40,027 bases of DNA from Betaproteobacteria bacterium. GTDB lineage: Bacteria > Pseudomonadota > Gammaproteobacteria > Burkholderiales > Casimicrobiaceae. Shown here piece by piece: positions 27,072-36,335 of the stretch; position 1 is the first letter of the stretch, and each line of letters begins with the position of its first letter. Below the pieces are notes generated by a model that saw nothing but the letters and a program-made list of their open reading frames with translations, was not told the origin of the DNA and did no database searches. The position numbers and the translations under genes are program-made. Where the stretch lies: contig JAAFJI010000006.1 in assembly GCA_013298045.1 (NCBI GenBank), positions 1-40,027 on the forward strand, given 5' to 3'.

Positions 27072-29393
27072 CTACCTTTTCTTGAGCGCGGCGAACGCAT
27101 CGGCCATGGCACCCTGCGGTTTCTGCCCGCGCGGCGGTTGCCATGCGCGATTGCCGCTGCCGCCGCGACGATCATCATGCTGACTTGGATCGCGAACGGG
27201 CGTAGGTGCGTCTAGCCGCATGGTGAGTGCAATCCGCTTGCGGACGATGTCTACCTCGACGACTTTCACCTTCACGATTTGCCCAGTCTTCACGACCTCT
27301 TTCGGGTCTTTCACAAATTTGTTGGCAAGCTGCGAGACATGCACCAAACCGTCTTGATGCGCGCCGACATCGACGAACGCACCAAACGCCGCGACGTTGG
27401 TCACGGTGCCTTCAAGCACCATGCCTTCGCGCAGGTCTGCAATGCCGTTCACGCCGTCGTTGAAGCGTGCGACTTTGAATTCAGGACGCGGATCGCGACC
27501 CGGTTTTTCGAGCTCTGCAAGCACATCTTTCACCGTTAGCTCGCCAACGCCTTCAGCAGCGAACGTATTGATCGGAATGCTTTTTAGTGCAACGCTGTTG
27601 CCAAGAATTTCGGCGAGCGGTCGCTTCGCGCGCGCAATGATCTGCTCGACAAGCGGATAGCTTTCCGGATGCACCGCGCTCGCATCAAGCGGATTCGTGC
27701 CGCCTTGAATGCGCAAGAACCCAGCGCATTGTTCGAACGTCTTCGGGCCGATGCCCGGGACTTTGCGAATCGACTCGCGATCAGCAAACGCACCTTCGCG
27801 TTCGCGATGTGCAACGATTGACCGCGCGTTACTAGCAGACAGACCCGCGACGCGCGCGAGCAACGGCGCGCTCGCGAGGTTGACATCGACACCGACCGAG
27901 TTCACGCAATCTTCGACGACTGCATCGAGTTTTTTTGCGAGCAGCGTTTGATTCACATCGTGTTGATATTGCCCCACACCAATCGATTTCGGATCGATCT
28001 TCACCAGTTCCGCCAGCGGATCCTGCAAACGGCGCGCAATGCTCACCGCGCCGCGCAAACTGACGTCGAGATCGGGTAGTTCTTGTGATGCATATTCGCT
28101 TGCCGAATACACCGATGCGCCTGCTTCGGAGACGACGACTTTCGTCACGCCGCCACCGAGTTGCTTGATCAAATCCGCCGCGAGTTGATCGGTTTCACGA
28201 CTCGCGGTACCGTTGCCAATCGCAATCAATTGCACGTTGTGAGCGTCGCAAATTTTGCGCAAAGTGTTGAGCGATCCGTCCCAATCCTTGCGCGGTTCGT
28301 GCGGATACACCGTGTTCGTTGCGACGACCTTTCCGGTTGAATCGACGACAGCGACTTTGACGCCCGTGCGAATGCCCGGGTCAAGTCCCATCACCACTTT
28401 GTTGCCCGCAGGTGCGGCGAGCATCAAGTCGCGTACGTTGTCGCCGAAGACCTTGATCGCAACTTCTTCCGCACTTTCGCGCAGTTTCGCGAAAAGATCG
28501 CGTTCCAGCGACGGCGCGAGCTTTACTTTCCACGTCCAACTCACCACGCGTTTGAGCCAATCGTCGGCCGCGCGAGACTGATACGACCATTTCAAGTGCG
28601 AAGCGATCATGCCTTCACAGGGATTGAACGCGCTCACTTTCCTTGTCACGTCGGAGGTATCGGTAAGCTCGGGCAACGCCAGTTTAATTGTGAGCATCTC
28701 CGCCATCCAACCTCGAAACACGGCGAGTGCCCGATGCGATGGCACCTTGCCGATTGGTTCGGCATAGTCGAAATAGTCGCGAAATTTTTCACCGTCTTTT
28801 TCTTTGCCTTCGACCAGTTTGCTCTCGAACAAGCCGTTCGCCCAAAGCCATTCGCGTACCTTGCCAACGAGCGCCGCGTCCTCTGCCCAGCGCTCGCTCA
28901 AGATGTCGCGCGCGCCATCAAGGCAGCTTGCGGCGTCGCTGAAACCCGCATCCGTATTGACGAATTTCGTAGCCTCGTCGAGCGGCACCAAGCTCGGCGT
29001 CGTGCACAACAGGTCGGCCAACGGCTGCAACCCAGCTTCGCGGGCAATTTGCGCCTTGGTGCGGCGCTTCTGTTTGTACGGTGCGTACAAATCTTCAATC
29101 TCTTGCTTCGTGTTGGCGCGATCGATTGCGACCGCGAGTTCATCGGTGAGCTTACCTTGCTCTTTGATCGATGAAAGCACCGCATCGCGACGCTCGTCGA
29201 GCTCGCGCAAGTACACAAGCCGTTCGTCGAGCAAGCGAAGTTGAACATCGTCCAGACCTTGCGTGGCTTCTTTGCGATAGCGTGCAATGAACGGAACGGT
29301 CGCACCGCCGTCGAGCAATTCGACGGCTGACTGTGCTTGTTGTGGGGAAATCGCGACTTCGCGCGAGAGACGTGCAATCAGTGACTCAGGCAT
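27072..29393 (-). CDS. tex: Tex family RNA-binding protein (transcriptional accessory protein)
   Basis: 773 aa, VPFIARYRKEATQGLDDVQLR, VMGLDPGIRTGVKVAVVDSTGKVV, YSASEYASQELPDLDVSLRGAVSIARRLQDPLAELVKIDPKSIGVGQYQHDV, C-terminal S1 domain. Confidence 0.98.
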   Translation of the reverse strand: MPESLIARLSREVAISPQQAQSAVELLDGGATVPFIARYRKEATQGLDDVQLRLLDERLVYLRELDERRDAVLSSIKEQGKLTDELAVAIDRANTKQEIEDLYAPYKQKRRTKAQIAREAGLQPLADLLCTTPSLVPLDEATKFVNTDAGFSDAASCLDGARDILSERWAEDAALVGKVREWLWANGLFESKLVEGKEKDGEKFRDYFDYAEPIGKVPSHRALAVFRGWMAEMLTIKLALPELTDTSDVTRKVSAFNPCEGMIASHLKWSYQSRAADDWLKRVVSWTWKVKLAPSLERDLFAKLRESAEEVAIKVFGDNVRDLMLAAPAGNKVVMGLDPGIRTGVKVAVVDSTGKVVATNTVYPHEPRKDWDGSLNTLRKICDAHNVQLIAIGNGTASRETDQLAADLIKQLGGGVTKVVVSEAGASVYSASEYASQELPDLDVSLRGAVSIARRLQDPLAELVKIDPKSIGVGQYQHDVNQTLLAKKLDAVVEDCVNSVGVDVNLASAPLLARVAGLSASNARSIVAHREREGAFADRESIRKVPGIGPKTFEQCAGFLRIQGGTNPLDASAVHPESYPLVEQIIARAKRPLAEILGNSVALKSIPINTFAAEGVGELTVKDVLAELEKPGRDPRPEFKVARFNDGVNGIADLREGMVLEGTVTNVAAFGAFVDVGAHQDGLVHVSQLANKFVKDPKEVVKTGQIVKVKVVEVDIVRKRIALTMRLDAPTPVRDPSQHDDRRGGSGNRAWQPPRGQKPQGAMADAFAALKKR

Positions 29394-29480
29394 GAAACAG
29401 TTTTATCTAGAACGCGGGACACATTCGAGCGCCTGCGAGCCGCTCGAAAAACGAAGGCGCGAGTGTAGCCGCTATAGCGG

Positions 29481-30758
29481 TTACACCTGCTGCGGGAGCA
29501 GTTGAAAAACGCGCTGGGATTGTGCTAAGCGAACGCCGCTTTGTCGAAAGGCGGCGAGCAAAGCCGTGTGGATGCTCGAGCGCAGCGCGAGCTGCCCGTT
29601 CTCCGGATCGGCGATCCAGCACACCACCGTGAACTCGATGCCGTCAATGACGATCTCGGATACCAGTACGCCGGGTGCGGGATCTTTCAAAACACGAGTT
29701 TCGGCTGCCAGCACTGCGGAAATGAGTCCGCGTGCGAGCTCGACGTCGGTGCCGTGTTCGACGACAAGCTTGGTCGTTACCGCAACGCTTTTGTCGGACA
29801 GAGAGAAATGTTCGACGCGTTGCGTAATGAAGGTATCGTTCGGAATCACCGATTCGCGACCGTTCGCGGCGAGTACCACGGTATAGCGGGTATTGATCTG
29901 TGTGATTTTCCCCTCGAATCCGTCGAGCTTTACGTAGTCGCCTACACGAAAGCTCCCCTCAACCAGCATCGCAAAACCGCTGACATAGTTCGCCGCAATT
30001 TTTTGCAAACCCAGACCCAAGCCAACACCCAGCGCCCCGCCGAAAACCGACAGCACGGTGAGGTCGATGCCTACTGCCGCGAGCGATAGCAGCAGCGCAA
30101 GAACGAACAAGCCCGCGCGCACCAGCCGCGAAAGCAAAAGGCGCATGCTCACGTCAATGCGCGAGGCCATCAATCGAGCCTCGATCATGGTCGACACCCA
30201 GAGCGCACCAAGTAGCGTCACGGCAATCAGCGCGAGCCCTTGCAAAAGCGCGAGCACCGTGATCCGCGCTTTACCAATCGGCAACTCGGTTTGTTCCAGT
30301 TCGTGCGCGATGACCGGCCACAGGTCCGTGAGGTGTAGCACGAGCCCAATCCAGACCAGCACACTGGTGACGTTAATCAACAGTTGCGCAGGCGCAGAAG
30401 CTGGAAACATGGCACGCAGAACGCGCGCCACCGCTCGAATCGCAGTGAGCGAAGCGAACACCGGGACGGCCATTTTGAGAATTGCTCCCGTGCTTGCGCC
30501 GCCGATCGGCAGCACGCGACAGAGCCAGAGCAGGGCGCAGGTTACGAGCGGGAAGCTCACCCCGTAGAGCAGTGCCTGCGCGAGTGCATGTTTGCGCGAG
30601 ACGCCAGGCTTGCGTCTGCGGGCGACCAAAAACCCGACGATGATGCCGAGCACGATGGTCGCGGCAAGAAGAGCGATTTGTTGGCTCGCATGCGCATCGA
30701 AACGCGCGAGTTCGTCTAGGAGCTGCTGAAACGGCGAGTTCATGCCGACATTATCCAA
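29481..30758 (-). CDS. MscS-family mechanosensitive ion channel
   Basis: 425 aa, SVFGGALGVGLGLGLQKIAANYVSGFAMLVEGSFRVGDYVKLDGFEGKITQINTRYTVV...IPNDTFI. Confidence 0.95.
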   Translation of the reverse strand: MDNVGMNSPFQQLLDELARFDAHASQQIALLAATIVLGIIVGFLVARRRKPGVSRKHALAQALLYGVSFPLVTCALLWLCRVLPIGGASTGAILKMAVPVFASLTAIRAVARVLRAMFPASAPAQLLINVTSVLVWIGLVLHLTDLWPVIAHELEQTELPIGKARITVLALLQGLALIAVTLLGALWVSTMIEARLMASRIDVSMRLLLSRLVRAGLFVLALLLSLAAVGIDLTVLSVFGGALGVGLGLGLQKIAANYVSGFAMLVEGSFRVGDYVKLDGFEGKITQINTRYTVVLAANGRESVIPNDTFITQRVEHFSLSDKSVAVTTKLVVEHGTDVELARGLISAVLAAETRVLKDPAPGVLVSEIVIDGIEFTVVCWIADPENGQLALRSSIHTALLAAFRQSGVRLAQSQRVFQLLPQQV

Positions 30759-30805
30759 CGCATAGAATCGGAGGCATACCGTCGTATGGATATCTCCCTC
30801 TCGCC

Positions 30806-31225
30806 ATGTCGATTCAGCCCTTTCATCTCGCCTTCCCCACCCACGACCTCAACGCGAGCCGCGCGTTCTATCTGGATTTGCTCGGCTGCACGGAAGGTCG
30901 TGCCAGCGACCATTGGGTTGACTTCGATTTCTATGGTCATCAAATCGTGGCGCATCTCGCACCCGAGGAGTGTTCGATGGCAAAGACCAGCGATGTTGAC
31001 GGCGACAATGTGCCGTGCCGTCATTTCGGTGTGGTGCTCAACATGGAGCAATGGCACCAGCTCGCCGATCGGCTCAAAGCGGCAAAGACTGAATTCATTA
31101 TCGAGCCGCACATTCGTTTCAAGGGCGAGCCTGGGGAACAGGCGACGATGTTCTTTCTTGACCCCTCTGGAAACGCAATTGAGTTCAAGGCGTTCGAAAA
31201 CATGAGCAGCCTCTTTGCGAAGTAG
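30806..31225 (+). CDS. VOC family (glyoxalase-like) protein
   Basis: 139 aa, HLAFPTHDLNASRAFYLDLLGC...FFLDPSGNAIEFKAF. Confidence 0.93.
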   Translation: MSIQPFHLAFPTHDLNASRAFYLDLLGCTEGRASDHWVDFDFYGHQIVAHLAPEECSMAKTSDVDGDNVPCRHFGVVLNMEQWHQLADRLKAAKTEFIIEPHIRFKGEPGEQATMFFLDPSGNAIEFKAFENMSSLFAK

Positions 31226-31272
31226 ACGCATGTTGATCTTGCGCGAACTCGCTTTCCGTCGCTACGCCTCTC

Positions 31273-32238
31273 ATGCTTGAGTTCGCAGAGGTACAAGCCG
31301 CCGCTCGGCGCATTGCCGGTCATGCGCATCGAACGCCCATTCTCACGAGCCAGACGCTCAACGAGCGCCTTGGCTGTGAGGTGTTTTTGAAGGCAGAGAA
31401 TTTCCAGCGCATGGGCGCGTTTAAGTTTCGCGGCGGGTACAACGCAATCGCTGCGCTATCGCCCGAGGTTCGCGCCAGAGGTGTGGTCGCGTTTTCTTCG
31501 GGCAATCATGCGCAGGCTGTCGCACTGGCTGCGCGCTTGCATGGCATTGCCGCGACCATCGTTATGCCAAACGATGCGCCCGTACTCAAGATTGATGCGA
31601 CCCGGGGCTACGGCGCAAGTGTCGTGCTCTTTGATCGCTACACCGAGGATCGGGTCGCGATCGGCACGCGAATCGCGAGCGAAAAAGGCGCGACACTGAT
31701 TCCGCCGTTCGACTATTTGCCGGTCATGGCCGGTCAAGGTACGTGCGGGCTCGAAATTGCCGAAGAGCTGCCCAATCTCGATGCGCTGATCGTGTGTACC
31801 GGTGGCGGCGGTTTTCTCTCCGGCTGCACGGTTGCGATGAAAGCTCTGCAGCCGAATGTGAAGTGTTACGGTGCGGAGCCGCAAGCGGGCAACGATGTGC
31901 AGCAGTCGTTGGAGAAGGGTGAAATCGTCTCGATCGCGGTGCCGAAAACGATTTGCGACGGACAGCAAACACAAGCCGTTGGCGTACATCCGTTTGCTGT
32001 GATTCGCTCCCAGGTCGCAGGCGTGCTCACCGCTAGCGATGCGGCGGTGCTGGATGCGATGCGATTTGCGTTCGAGCGGATGAAGATTGTGCTCGAACCA
32101 TCGGGCGCGTGCGCATTGGCCGCGCTCACCGTCAATCGCGAAGCGTTTGTTGGCAAGCGCGTCGCGGTGACCCTCTCCGGAGGCAACATCGATCTCGCGC
32201 GCTTTGTGGCGCTCACCCAGCACACGTCGCAGCACTGA
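31273..32238 (+). CDS. PLP-dependent threonine/hydroxyaspartate dehydratase-like or serine racemase-like enzyme
   Basis: 321 aa, LKAENFQRMGAFKFRGGYNAI (PLP Lys), SSGNHAQAVALAA, TGGGGFLSG. Confidence 0.93.
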   Translation: MLEFAEVQAAARRIAGHAHRTPILTSQTLNERLGCEVFLKAENFQRMGAFKFRGGYNAIAALSPEVRARGVVAFSSGNHAQAVALAARLHGIAATIVMPNDAPVLKIDATRGYGASVVLFDRYTEDRVAIGTRIASEKGATLIPPFDYLPVMAGQGTCGLEIAEELPNLDALIVCTGGGGFLSGCTVAMKALQPNVKCYGAEPQAGNDVQQSLEKGEIVSIAVPKTICDGQQTQAVGVHPFAVIRSQVAGVLTASDAAVLDAMRFAFERMKIVLEPSGACALAALTVNREAFVGKRVAVTLSGGNIDLARFVALTQHTSQH

Positions 32239-32283
32239 CCGAGGATTCCACCGACAGTTGCAGGCAAACAGCTTTTCGCCGTT

Positions 32284-32371
32284 TTGCCCGATAAAATAAT
32301 GTGTATGTGTGATTTTAGTGAATACGCAATAAAATTTTAAAAATCAAAACTAAACATATTGAATGCGGCGA
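32284..32371. repeat. 88-bp AT-rich intergenic element (copy F)
   Basis: Left TTGCCCGATAAAATAAT, right ATATTGAATGCGGCGA. Confidence 0.55.
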
Positions 32372-32690
32372 TTGCTTGATAAGTTTATTGGTTGGTTCTT
32401 GCTGCGACGGTAAAACGCCGATGCTTCGTTGAGTGGATGCAGGCCGCGGTTGGCGGCACCGAGATCAGTGCGCCGCGCCCGCTCGTTTGTTGCAATTCGC
32501 GTAGCTGCAACAGGCGTAAACCGAATTTCATCGTCGATTGAGGCTGCCGCGAGAAACTCGCCAACAAACGCTAGTATTGATAGTCGCCGCGCGGCAAGCC
32601 CGCCGGGGCATTTGGCGGCGAGTGAGTGACGAAGTGCGCCGAGCGTACGGGCAGTTCCGCCGTAAGGCTTTGAAGTGAAAACGAAGTAAG

Positions 32691-33794
32691 GTGATTGATT
32701 CGATGGCGCAGCACTCCTCGGTCTATGACGAAGGCTACGATTCGCTCGACGTCAGCACGCGCGCGGCAATGGCCTACGTGCAGCAGCATCGACCGCGCTC
32801 AGAGCCGGCGAGGCTTGCGGAGCTTGCGCCGAAGATACCGCCCGAAGTGGCTCGAACGCTCATCGTTGCCGACACAGCGTGCGATTTGCCACAGGCATGG
32901 CTGGATCAACATTCGGTGTCGATCCTGCCGCGCAGCGTCCGCGTCGAAGGGCGCGAATTTCTCGAAACTCGTGCCAATACCAATGTGGTGAAGCTGCTCG
33001 ATCATTTCGCACGGGGCGGTGAAGCACCGTCGCAGAGCTTGCCGCTAGCCGCCGCTGCGATGCGCAACGAAATGCATCAGTGGCTCGGCGTCAATACCGA
33101 CTCGGTGCTTCTGCTTTGCCTGTCCGCGCGGCGCAGCCGGATGTACGTCAACGCACTTGCGGCCACCCAATCGCTCGTGCTCATTCACAACAAAGTACGT
33201 CGCCTCGCCGGAAATCGCGCACCGCTGACCGCGTGGGTGATCGACTCTGCAAACGCCCTCGGGGGTGTCGGCGTTTTGCTGTCGCACGCCGTGCGCTTGC
33301 GCGAATCCGGCATGATGCCGGCGAATATCGCGGTGACGCTTAATACCTTTCGCAACAGCGTTCACACCCTGGTTGCGCCACATGACATGGCATTCGTCGC
33401 ACGTAGCGCACGCAGCATCGAGCACCGACCGATCGCGGGCTGGAAGGTCAGCCTGGCGACGCTGCTCGATTTCAAGCCGATTTTGCATTTCAATGCGGAT
33501 CGGGTGGCTGCCATTGCTCGGGTTCGAGGGCAGCTACGTGCGGTGGAGGACGTTCTGACGCGATTGATGCATGTCGTCGAGGCTGGCGCGCTTGCCACGC
33601 CTTTCATAGCGCTGAGCTATGCCGGAAAACTCGAAGACATTGAAAGTCTGCAGAGCTACAAAGTGCTGCGTGCCTGGTGTAATCGTCATCAAATTGCGAT
33701 GTCGCTCACCATGATGAGCGCCACTGGCGTGCTGATGTTGGGTCCGCGCGCGCTTGCCGCAAGCTTTGCGAGCCAGCAATTCCGCGGCGAGTAA
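32691..33794 (+). CDS. DegV family protein
   Basis: 367 aa, TLIVADTACDLPQAWLDQHSVSILPRSVRVEGREFLE...; start codon uncertain (possibly 32703). Confidence 0.85.
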   Translation: MIDSMAQHSSVYDEGYDSLDVSTRAAMAYVQQHRPRSEPARLAELAPKIPPEVARTLIVADTACDLPQAWLDQHSVSILPRSVRVEGREFLETRANTNVVKLLDHFARGGEAPSQSLPLAAAAMRNEMHQWLGVNTDSVLLLCLSARRSRMYVNALAATQSLVLIHNKVRRLAGNRAPLTAWVIDSANALGGVGVLLSHAVRLRESGMMPANIAVTLNTFRNSVHTLVAPHDMAFVARSARSIEHRPIAGWKVSLATLLDFKPILHFNADRVAAIARVRGQLRAVEDVLTRLMHVVEAGALATPFIALSYAGKLEDIESLQSYKVLRAWCNRHQIAMSLTMMSATGVLMLGPRALAASFASQQFRGE

Positions 33795-33826
33795 ATCGCA
33801 CCGGTGAATTGGTTGCGCACTAGAAT

Positions 33827-34756
33827 TTGCCGATGAACGCACACCCGCCCATTCGCCTAATTGGCGCACCGACCGACATTGGCGCGGGCTCGCGCGGCGC
33901 TTCAATGGGCCCCGAGGCGATGCGCGTCGCGGGTATCGCCGCAGCGCTTGAAGCGCGCGGTTTGACGGTCTACGACGACGGTAATCTGGTCGGTCCGCCC
34001 AATCCGTGGCTACCGCCCGCCGATGGCTATCGGCATTTGCCGGAAGTGCTCGCCTGGAACGCGGCGGTGCGCGACGCGGTGCGCGATGCACTGCGTGCCA
34101 AAGAGTTCCCGATGCTGCTCGGTGGCGACCATTGTCTTGCGATCGGCTCGATCACCGCTGTTGCCGCGCATTGTCGCGAGCAGAAGAAAAATTTGCGAAT
34201 CTTGTGGCTCGACGCCCACGCCGATTTCAATACCAGCGCAATTACGCCGTCCGGCAACATTCACGGGATGCCGGTGGCGACGTTATGCGGCTTCGGTGCT
34301 GCGGCGCTTGTGAATCTTGCAAATCCGGCGCCTGCGATTCGACCGAGCGAAATTTCGCAGATCGGCATTCGCAGCGTCGACGAACATGAAAAGCGCTTCG
34401 TCAACGAGCAAGGGCTTGAAGTGTTCGACATGCGCTCGATCGACGAGCTCGGCATGCGAACGGTGATGCAAGACGCACTACATGACATTGACGATAACAC
34501 CCATCTACATGTGAGCTTCGATGTCGATTTTCTCGACCCCGATATTGCGCCAGGGGTTGGCACAACAGTGCGCGGTGGGCCGAACTACCGCGAAGCGCAG
34601 CTCTGTATGGAAATGATTGCCGACACGGGGCGGCTTGCGTCGCTCGATTTGATGGAGCTCAATCCAGCACTAGACGAGAAAAATCGCACGGCCGAACTGG
34701 CGCTCGACCTCATCGAGAGCCTATTCGGCAAATCGACGCTGATGCGCGAACGCTGA
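33827..34756 (+). CDS. rocF: arginase
   Basis: 309 aa, GGDHCLAIGSI, WLDAHADFNTSAITPSGNIHGMPVA, SFDVDFLDPDIAPGVGTTVRGG. Confidence 0.95.
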   Translation: MPMNAHPPIRLIGAPTDIGAGSRGASMGPEAMRVAGIAAALEARGLTVYDDGNLVGPPNPWLPPADGYRHLPEVLAWNAAVRDAVRDALRAKEFPMLLGGDHCLAIGSITAVAAHCREQKKNLRILWLDAHADFNTSAITPSGNIHGMPVATLCGFGAAALVNLANPAPAIRPSEISQIGIRSVDEHEKRFVNEQGLEVFDMRSIDELGMRTVMQDALHDIDDNTHLHVSFDVDFLDPDIAPGVGTTVRGGPNYREAQLCMEMIADTGRLASLDLMELNPALDEKNRTAELALDLIESLFGKSTLMRER

Positions 34757-34902
34757 GCGGGTGGGTCGGTTCTCGCCGCGCCCAGCGCGCGGTACGGGTG
34801 TTGCGTGAAGTTAGACATTTGTGGGCGGTGATTAAGTCGCGAGGGCGCGTTTTTGACACGTGACGCAAATTACTGCTGCCGCCGCAGTAACTTCATAAAG
34901 CT

Positions 34903-34989
34903 TTGCCCCTATAAATAAGGTGCCCAATAAGAGAAAAATCAATTAAACTGGTCAATTAAACTTTCAAAAAGTTATATTTAATGGGGCAT
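34903..34989. repeat. 87-bp AT-rich intergenic element (copy G)
   Basis: Left TTGCCCCTATAAATA, right TATTTAATGGGGCAT. Confidence 0.7.
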
Positions 34990-35035
34990 ACACTGTAAAA
35001 GCTGTTGTTGCGCAAAGGCTGTTTATAATCACAGT

Positions 35036-36169
35036 ATGCGTGATGCCTCGTCCTCGTCTCCGCCGCCGCACAACGCATCCTTCGTTCAGAAAGGACGCGG
35101 CGCAACGCTCAACATGCCCGGTCGCTTCGAATCGCGTGAGGTGGAATCGATCTACGATGGTTGGTACAGCGCAGCGCCTGGGGCCGAAAACTCGGCGCAC
35201 GAAACGCGGGCAAAGACCGTGATTCACATCGAGAATGCGCGATCGATCATCTCGAAGAACGATTCGCCAGATATCCGATTCGACCAGTCGTTAAACCCGT
35301 ATCGCGGTTGCGAACATGGTTGCATTTATTGCTATGCGCGGCCGTCTCATGGGTACGTCAATCTCTCGCCCGGCATCGATTTCGAAACGCAACTCTTTGC
35401 CAAACGAAACGCCGCCGAACTGCTACGCAAGGAAATTTCGAAGAAAAACTACGTGCCTTCGCCGATCAATTTCGGGGCCAATACCGATCCGTATCAACCG
35501 ATCGAGCGCGTCGAGAAAATAACGCGTGCCTGCCTCGAGGTGTTGCTCGAAGCGAATCACCCGCTCACCATCGTGACTAAAAGCGCACTTGTCACGCGAG
35601 ATATCGATCTGCTCGCCGCGTTTGCCGAGAAGCGGCTGGTCAACGTCTTTGTTTCGATCTCGCAACTCGATAACGAACTCACGCGTATCCTCGAGCCGCG
35701 TGCAAGCACACCCGCGCGTCGTTTGCACGCGGTGCAAGCGCTCGCCGCTGTCGGCGTGCCAACCTGCGTGTTGGTCGCGCCGATCATTCCGTTCATCAAC
35801 GACGAATATCTGGAGCGCGTGCTCGAGGCGTCGAAGGAGGCCGGCGCAGTCGCCGCGAGCTACACGATTCTGCGCCTACCCTACGAGGTAAAAACGCTGT
35901 TCAAGGATTGGCTCGCGCAGCACTTTCCCGATCGCGCTGAGCACGTCATGAATCGCGTCCGCGATATGAAAAATGGTCGCGACAACGTGTCCGAGTTCGG
36001 TCTCCGGATGCGCGGCAGTGGCGTGTACGCCGACTTGATTCGCCAACGATTTCGCAAAACCTGTGCGCGTCTCGATCTGCGTGCTGAAAACCTGGTCAAG
36101 CTCGATGTCGCGGCGTTCCGCGCGCCGCGCACCGACGCCTGCGATCCCGCGCAAGCCTCGCTGTTTTGA
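35036..36169 (+). CDS. PA0069 family radical SAM protein (SplB-like)
   Basis: 377 aa, NPYRGCEHGCIYCYARPSHGYVNLSPGIDFETQLFAK. Confidence 0.95.
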   Translation: MRDASSSSPPPHNASFVQKGRGATLNMPGRFESREVESIYDGWYSAAPGAENSAHETRAKTVIHIENARSIISKNDSPDIRFDQSLNPYRGCEHGCIYCYARPSHGYVNLSPGIDFETQLFAKRNAAELLRKEISKKNYVPSPINFGANTDPYQPIERVEKITRACLEVLLEANHPLTIVTKSALVTRDIDLLAAFAEKRLVNVFVSISQLDNELTRILEPRASTPARRLHAVQALAAVGVPTCVLVAPIIPFINDEYLERVLEASKEAGAVAASYTILRLPYEVKTLFKDWLAQHFPDRAEHVMNRVRDMKNGRDNVSEFGLRMRGSGVYADLIRQRFRKTCARLDLRAENLVKLDVAAFRAPRTDACDPAQASLF

Positions 36170-36335
36170 GCGGACTGTCACGGTTGACCGCGCGGGCGCG
36201 ACTCGAACGGCTCGCGCGTGACGCCCGCACGCGTCGCGAAGGACAATTTCGCATTGTGACGAAATAACGATTCGTGCATTCGTTTATTCCAAAACAGAAT
36301 GATAGTGAGCGAGTGATCGATTTCACAATGCTCGC

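Noticed and set aside
18722-27076. Shared motif GTCGCTCCTAC at about 18729 and 27065
   Set aside because: Only an 11-bp match in two gaps, resembling fragments of the common 'gtaggagcgac' repeat; too short to claim a family here.
31456-32235. 259-aa minus-strand ORF opposite the PLP dehydratase
   Set aside because: Antisense shadow of a well-supported enzyme gene.
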